This document shows, piece after piece, positions 60,561 through 64,000 of a stretch of 64,000 bases of DNA; within the stretch, counting starts at the first letter, position 1, and each line of letters begins with the position of its first letter. The stretch is from contig DCIG01000049.1 of the NCBI GenBank assembly GCA_002315855.1, forward strand, positions 70,095 through 134,094. Reading direction: 5' to 3'. Position numbers and translations under genes: made by a program. The notes beneath the pieces were generated by a model, which worked only from the letters and a program-made list of their open reading frames with translations, searched no databases and was not told the DNA's origin. Source of the DNA: Lentisphaeria bacterium UBA1732. GTDB taxonomy: Bacteria > Verrucomicrobiota > Lentisphaeria > Victivallales > UBA1829.

Positions 60561-62711
60561 ATGAATCGTGTCATCAAGACAGCGTGTCTGGCAGCACTTC
60601 TTACCGTCAGCACAGCAGCATTTGCACAGTTCGGCGGCATGGGCGGCGGAGCAAATCAGCCCCCGGCAGTCGACATGAAATCTCTGGCAGAAAAAGCCGA
60701 CAACAGCGGCTATGCCATGGTCAAGGATATGAAGGCATCCGAAACATATCCCGATGCACTGACTTTCCGCGACGGCAAAAAAGTCACCAAGGAAAACTGG
60801 CCCGCCCGCCAGGAAGAAATCTCCAAGCTGTACCAGTATTATGTTTACGGGCAGTGGCGCGACGGTTCCGACGAAAAGGTGTCCTACACCATCGATGACT
60901 CCAAGAAGAGCATGAAAATCACAATCAAGCGAGTCAGCACGGGCAAAGAAGGCACCATGAACGTAACCGTTACTCTGCCGGATGAAAGCAAGAACAAAAT
61001 GCCGGAAGGCGGCTGGCCGGTCGTGGTCGGACTGCACGGCGGAGTTCAGGAACAGCTTGCCGCGTCCCGCGGTTATGCAGCAATCATCCTCAGCGCGAAC
61101 GCAATCGCCAGCGACAACAACCGTCATACGGGACTTTTCTATGATCTGTATCCCTACGGAGAAGACTGGAAGGAACAGACCGGAGTTCTGATGGCGTGGA
61201 GCTGGGGCGCAGCCAAGATTCTGGATGCACTGGAAGCAGGCGCAGGGAAAGAACTCAAAATCAATGCCAAGAACAGCGCAATCACAGGCGTGTCCCGCTA
61301 CGGCAAGGCAGCCATTGTTTGCGGCGCATTTGAAAAGCGCTTCAAAATGGTGATGCCCTCCTGCTCCGGCGCAGGCGGCGTGGCAATGTTCCGCTACGTC
61401 TCGGAAGGCAAGACCTACGATTTCTCCAGCAAGAACGACAGCAAGTCCTACACCTACGGCAAGAACGAGCCGATTGACAGCCTTCAGGCTACCGGCGAAC
61501 AGGGGTGGTTCAACAACAAGTTCATGGCGTTCAACGATGCCAAGACCATGCCGTTCGACCAGTATATGCTCTGCTCACTGTGCGCAGACCCGAACCGTTA
61601 CCTCTTCATCATCGGCTCCTGCACGGGAGAAGACTGGGTCAACGCCCCGGCAATGTGGTTCACCTACCGCGGCGCAGCCAAAATCTTCCAGTTCCTCGGA
61701 CTCGATGATCACATCATCTGCAACATTCACAAGAGCGGGCACGCGGTGATTGCAGAAGATATGAATTACATGATTGATTATTTCAACGAAAAAGTATACG
61801 GCATCAAGTCCGAACGCGATCTCTCCAACCTGAAGACATCCGTTTTTGAACTTCCGGCCAACAAAGACCCGCTGTTTGACTCCTTCGGCGACACCAAACC
61901 TGCACAGCCGAAACCCGATCCGGCACCGTCAGCCAACGCCAATCAGGGCGGCGGCATGGGCGGCTTCGGCGGCGGCATGGGCGGCATGATGGGCGGCTTT
62001 GGCGGCGGTATGCCTGCCATGGGCGGCATGGGCGGTTTCGGCGGCATGGGCGGTGCTCCTGCCGGCGGTGCTCCTGCCGGTGGCATGGGCGGCATGATGG
62101 GCGGTTTCGGCGGCATGGGCGGTGCTCCTGCCGGTGGCATGGGCGGCATGATGGGCGGTTTCGGCGGCGGTATGCCTGCCATGGGCGGCATGGGCGGTGC
62201 TCCTGCCGGCGGCATGGGCGGCATGATGGGCGGCTTCGGCGGCGGTATGCCTGCCATGGGCGGCATGGGTGGTTTCGGCGGCATGGGCGGTGCTCCTGCC
62301 GGTGATGCAAACCTCGTCAAACTTTTTGACCTCAACATCAAAATCGACCAGATGTTCTCTGTTCAGAGCACACGCGGAAGCGCCAATATGCTTCTTTTCT
62401 CCGGCGATGTAAAGTCTGATTTCTTCGAAGGCAAAGTGCTCCCCGGCGGTGTTGACACCCAGCGTTCCGGAAGCATCTCCGCCCGCTACATCATCGAAGG
62501 CAAGACTCCGGATGGAAAGGCAACCAAAATCTTCGTGGAAAACAACAGCGCAGGCAATGGCGGCCTGAAGCCGACCATTCTGACTGACAATGCCGATCTC
62601 GGCTGGCTGGAAACCGCAGATGTTACCGCCCGTATTGCAATGGGCGGCCAGGGCGGCGTTACCATCCAGTTCTTCGTCCCGAAAGATGCAAATCTTCCTC
62701 CGAAGAAATAA
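60561..62711 (+). CDS. secreted CE15-like (glucuronoyl esterase-type) hydrolase with Gly-Met repeat linker
   Basis: The 716-residue protein has a signal peptide (residues 1-22, AFA) and a CE15-like alpha/beta hydrolase (about 60-420). The nucleophile motif is GVSRYGK (Ser245, family GCSRxGK), with a candidate His394 in HKSGHAV. CE15 enzymes cut esters between glucuronoxylan and lignin. A Gly/Met-rich repeat (residues 463-580) follows, then a C-terminal beta domain of about 135 residues, with MLLFSGDVKSDFFEGKVLPGGVDTQ, which resembles DUF3237. GAGG lies 7 nt before the ATG at 60561; an upstream in-frame ATG at 60492 would hide the signal peptide. It is the middle of three secreted esterases. 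Confidence 0.8.
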   Translation: MNRVIKTACLAALLTVSTAAFAQFGGMGGGANQPPAVDMKSLAEKADNSGYAMVKDMKASETYPDALTFRDGKKVTKENWPARQEEISKLYQYYVYGQWRDGSDEKVSYTIDDSKKSMKITIKRVSTGKEGTMNVTVTLPDESKNKMPEGGWPVVVGLHGGVQEQLAASRGYAAIILSANAIASDNNRHTGLFYDLYPYGEDWKEQTGVLMAWSWGAAKILDALEAGAGKELKINAKNSAITGVSRYGKAAIVCGAFEKRFKMVMPSCSGAGGVAMFRYVSEGKTYDFSSKNDSKSYTYGKNEPIDSLQATGEQGWFNNKFMAFNDAKTMPFDQYMLCSLCADPNRYLFIIGSCTGEDWVNAPAMWFTYRGAAKIFQFLGLDDHIICNIHKSGHAVIAEDMNYMIDYFNEKVYGIKSERDLSNLKTSVFELPANKDPLFDSFGDTKPAQPKPDPAPSANANQGGGMGGFGGGMGGMMGGFGGGMPAMGGMGGFGGMGGAPAGGAPAGGMGGMMGGFGGMGGAPAGGMGGMMGGFGGGMPAMGGMGGAPAGGMGGMMGGFGGGMPAMGGMGGFGGMGGAPAGDANLVKLFDLNIKIDQMFSVQSTRGSANMLLFSGDVKSDFFEGKVLPGGVDTQRSGSISARYIIEGKTPDGKATKIFVENNSAGNGGLKPTILTDNADLGWLETADVTARIAMGGQGGVTIQFFVPKDANLPPKK
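61947..62302 (+). repeat. Gly-Met-rich repeat in the CE15-like gene
   Basis: Tandem units coding for M-G-G-F-G-G-G-M, M-G-G-M-M-G-G and A-P-A-G-G in varying order, about 118 residues. The codons are nearly uniform (GGC, ATG), as for recent duplication. Confidence 0.9.
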
Positions 62712-62743
62712 GTTTGAAAATTCAACGAGTTATGAAAGAAAAA

Positions 62744-62772
62744 CTTCTGCCGGTTGACAACAATCGGCAGAA
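62744..62772. other. inverted repeat after the CE15-like gene
   Basis: TTCTGCCG (62745-62752) pairs with CGGCAGAA (62765-62772). On the plus strand no T-tract follows, so termination is uncertain. Confidence 0.4.
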
Positions 62773-62911
62773 AAAGCCCAAAAATCAACAATAAAAACAC
62801 TTTCTCACTCGTTAAATACAAAATCAAACATTTGTTCCACTGTTTTCAGCGGAATCAGATAAAATCAAGAACTCTTTTCACCCCAAAACAATAAAATCAA
62901 GGAAAAACACA

Positions 62912-64000
62912 ATGAGATTTTCAACAAAATCCATGGTTATTGCCGCTCTCATCGCATCCGGAGCAGTCCAGATGTATGCACAGCAGGCAGGTCCGCAGCG
63001 TCCCGCAGCAGCACAGGCAGCAGCAACTGCCAAAAAGTACCAGGACTATCCGTCCGGATCACCGGAAGAGATGGCCCAGCACTGCAAAGAATGGGACATG
63101 ACCAAAATGACATACAAGGACGACACCGGTACTCTGAATTACACGATGGGCGTCTACAATAAGTCCGAAAGCGGCAAGGCCGCCGTTCTGGTCTTCCTCC
63201 ACGGCATCGGCGAACGCGGCGAAGACGGCTATGTTCAGAACCGTCTCGGCGTTCACAGCATGGTTGACTACATCCGCGACAACAAGGTCAAGGCAGTGCT
63301 CATCACCGTGCAGTGCCCGTCCAGCGAACTGTGGGCTCCGCTCCATCGCGGCGGCAACGGTGCAGCTCTCCAGGCCAAGCCGATGGCAGCCTGCGGCAGA
63401 ATCCCCGGCCTTATCGAAGAAAAGCTGAAAGACGCATCTCTCAACATTGACCCGGATCGCGTTTACATTACCGGTCTCTCCATGGGCGGATACGGCACTT
63501 GGGATACCATTTCCCGTCGTCCTGACCTGTTCGCAGCCGCTATGCCGGTTTGCGGCGGTGCCGACCCGAAACAGGCTCCTGCGCTGAAGAACATGGCAAT
63601 CTCCATTTTCCACGGCGGCAACGATGGCCTCGTTCCGACCAACCTTTCCCGTGAAATGCACAAGGCTCTGGAAGAAGCCGGCTGCAAGAATCTGAAACTC
63701 ACCATCTACGAAGGCGTTGAACACAGCTCCTGGGAAAAGGCCTACGCTGATCCCGAAACCTTCAAGTGGCTCTTCGCGCAGAAGCGCACCAAAGAAGGCG
63801 CAGCAGCCAAACCTCTGCCGATTGATCCGAACGCGGCATCTGCCGGCGGCGGTATGTTCGGCGGTATGGGCGGCGGTATGCCTCCGATGGGCGGCATGGG
63901 CGGCTTCGGTGGCGGCATGGGCGGCTTCGGCGGCGGCATGGGCGGCTTCGGCGGCGGCATGGGCGGTATGCCTATGATGGGCGGCATGGGCGGATTCCCC
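62912..64000 (+). CDS. secreted alpha/beta-hydrolase esterase with Gly-Met-rich C-terminus (partial)
   Basis: The reading frame is open to the window end, so the gene is cut there; 363 codons are visible. It has a signal peptide (about residues 1-23, ending MYA), a phospholipase/carboxylesterase-like domain (about 75-295) and a Gly/Met-rich tail from residue 312. Candidate triad: Ser190 in ITGLSMGGYGTW, Asp238 in HGGNDGLV, His271 in EHSSWEKAY. VLVFLHGIGERGED matches the family oxyanion segment. AGGA precedes the ATG. The substrate is likely an ester on plant polysaccharide, as inferred from neighbours. Confidence 0.82.
   Translation, partial: MRFSTKSMVIAALIASGAVQMYAQQAGPQRPAAAQAAATAKKYQDYPSGSPEEMAQHCKEWDMTKMTYKDDTGTLNYTMGVYNKSESGKAAVLVFLHGIGERGEDGYVQNRLGVHSMVDYIRDNKVKAVLITVQCPSSELWAPLHRGGNGAALQAKPMAACGRIPGLIEEKLKDASLNIDPDRVYITGLSMGGYGTWDTISRRPDLFAAAMPVCGGADPKQAPALKNMAISIFHGGNDGLVPTNLSREMHKALEEAGCKNLKLTIYEGVEHSSWEKAYADPETFKWLFAQKRTKEGAAAKPLPIDPNAASAGGGMFGGMGGGMPPMGGMGGFGGGMGGFGGGMGGFGGGMGGMPMMGGMGGFP
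63845..64000 (+). repeat. Gly-Met-rich repeat in the third esterase (runs off the window)
   Basis: Repeats of GGCTTCGGCGGCGGCATG-like units coding for M-G-G-F-G-G-G, of the same type as at 61947-62302. Confidence 0.9.

Overview
The window looks like chromosomal DNA from a gut-type Gram-negative bacterium of the PVC group, most likely Lentisphaerota (Victivallales-like). This is inferred from gene content: a GH112 lacto-N-biose phosphorylase, secreted CE1/CE15-type esterases with Gly-Met-rich repeats, GSCFA and DUF2339/DUF3999 proteins, and start regions that often lack a Shine-Dalgarno. No rRNA or phylogenetic marker was tested. No CRISPR array, prophage, insertion sequence or plasmid function was found. 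The coding strand changes often, in short operons.

Layout. 1-4.3 kb: spermidine/putrescine ABC transporter operon (potABCD). 4.3-6.7 kb: uronate isomerase and an HTH/S24-like regulator. 6.8-12.2 kb, minus strand: smpB, dnaJ, grpE, clpB. 12.9-16.5 kb: YbdG-like MscS channel, a Fur/PerR regulator followed by rubrerythrin, and a PTPS/QueD-family protein. 16.6-18.0 kb, minus: DUF2235 hydrolase with a Bor-like lipoprotein. 18.2-22.2 kb, minus: dnaK-groES-groEL in one run. 22.6-31.1 kb: phosphomannomutase, HAD phosphatase, RmlB, RmlA, a large exported protein of unknown function, ManC and ManA, which together supply dTDP-hexose and GDP-mannose precursors. 31.3-34.2 kb, minus: an AT-richer patch with a beta-propeller protein, a GT2 glycosyltransferase and an empty 560-bp stretch. 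34.2-40.3 kb, minus: asnB, GSCFA, recD2 and a PurH made of the transformylase domain only. 40.6-44.0 kb: tmk, delta' subunit, trmO, ispH. 44.1-48.1 kb: DUF2339 and DUF3999 envelope proteins. 48.4-52.4 kb, minus: MoxR/DUF58/DUF4381-like/vWA (Bat) operon. 52.6-57.6 kb: a relic ATPase fragment, a PMT-like glycosyltransferase, GH112 phosphorylase and a convergent GntR regulator. 58.0 kb: tRNA-Leu(UAG). 58.7-64 kb: three secreted esterases in a row, the last running off the window.

Two system-level signals stand out. First, the clpB and dnaK-groESL operons each have a sequence matching a sigma-54 (-24/-12) promoter. Upstream of each lies an array of TGTSYCA-type heptamers spaced by about one helical turn, and no CIRCE element was seen. 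This suggests heat-shock control by an undescribed sigma-54 enhancer-binding protein. Second, a family of dispersed inverted-repeat elements occurs at least seven times in intergenic DNA. Two full-length copies (163 and 162 bp, opposite orientation) have related inner sequences, and the short 39-46 bp hairpin forms share their ends; at least one short form seems to serve as a transcription terminator.
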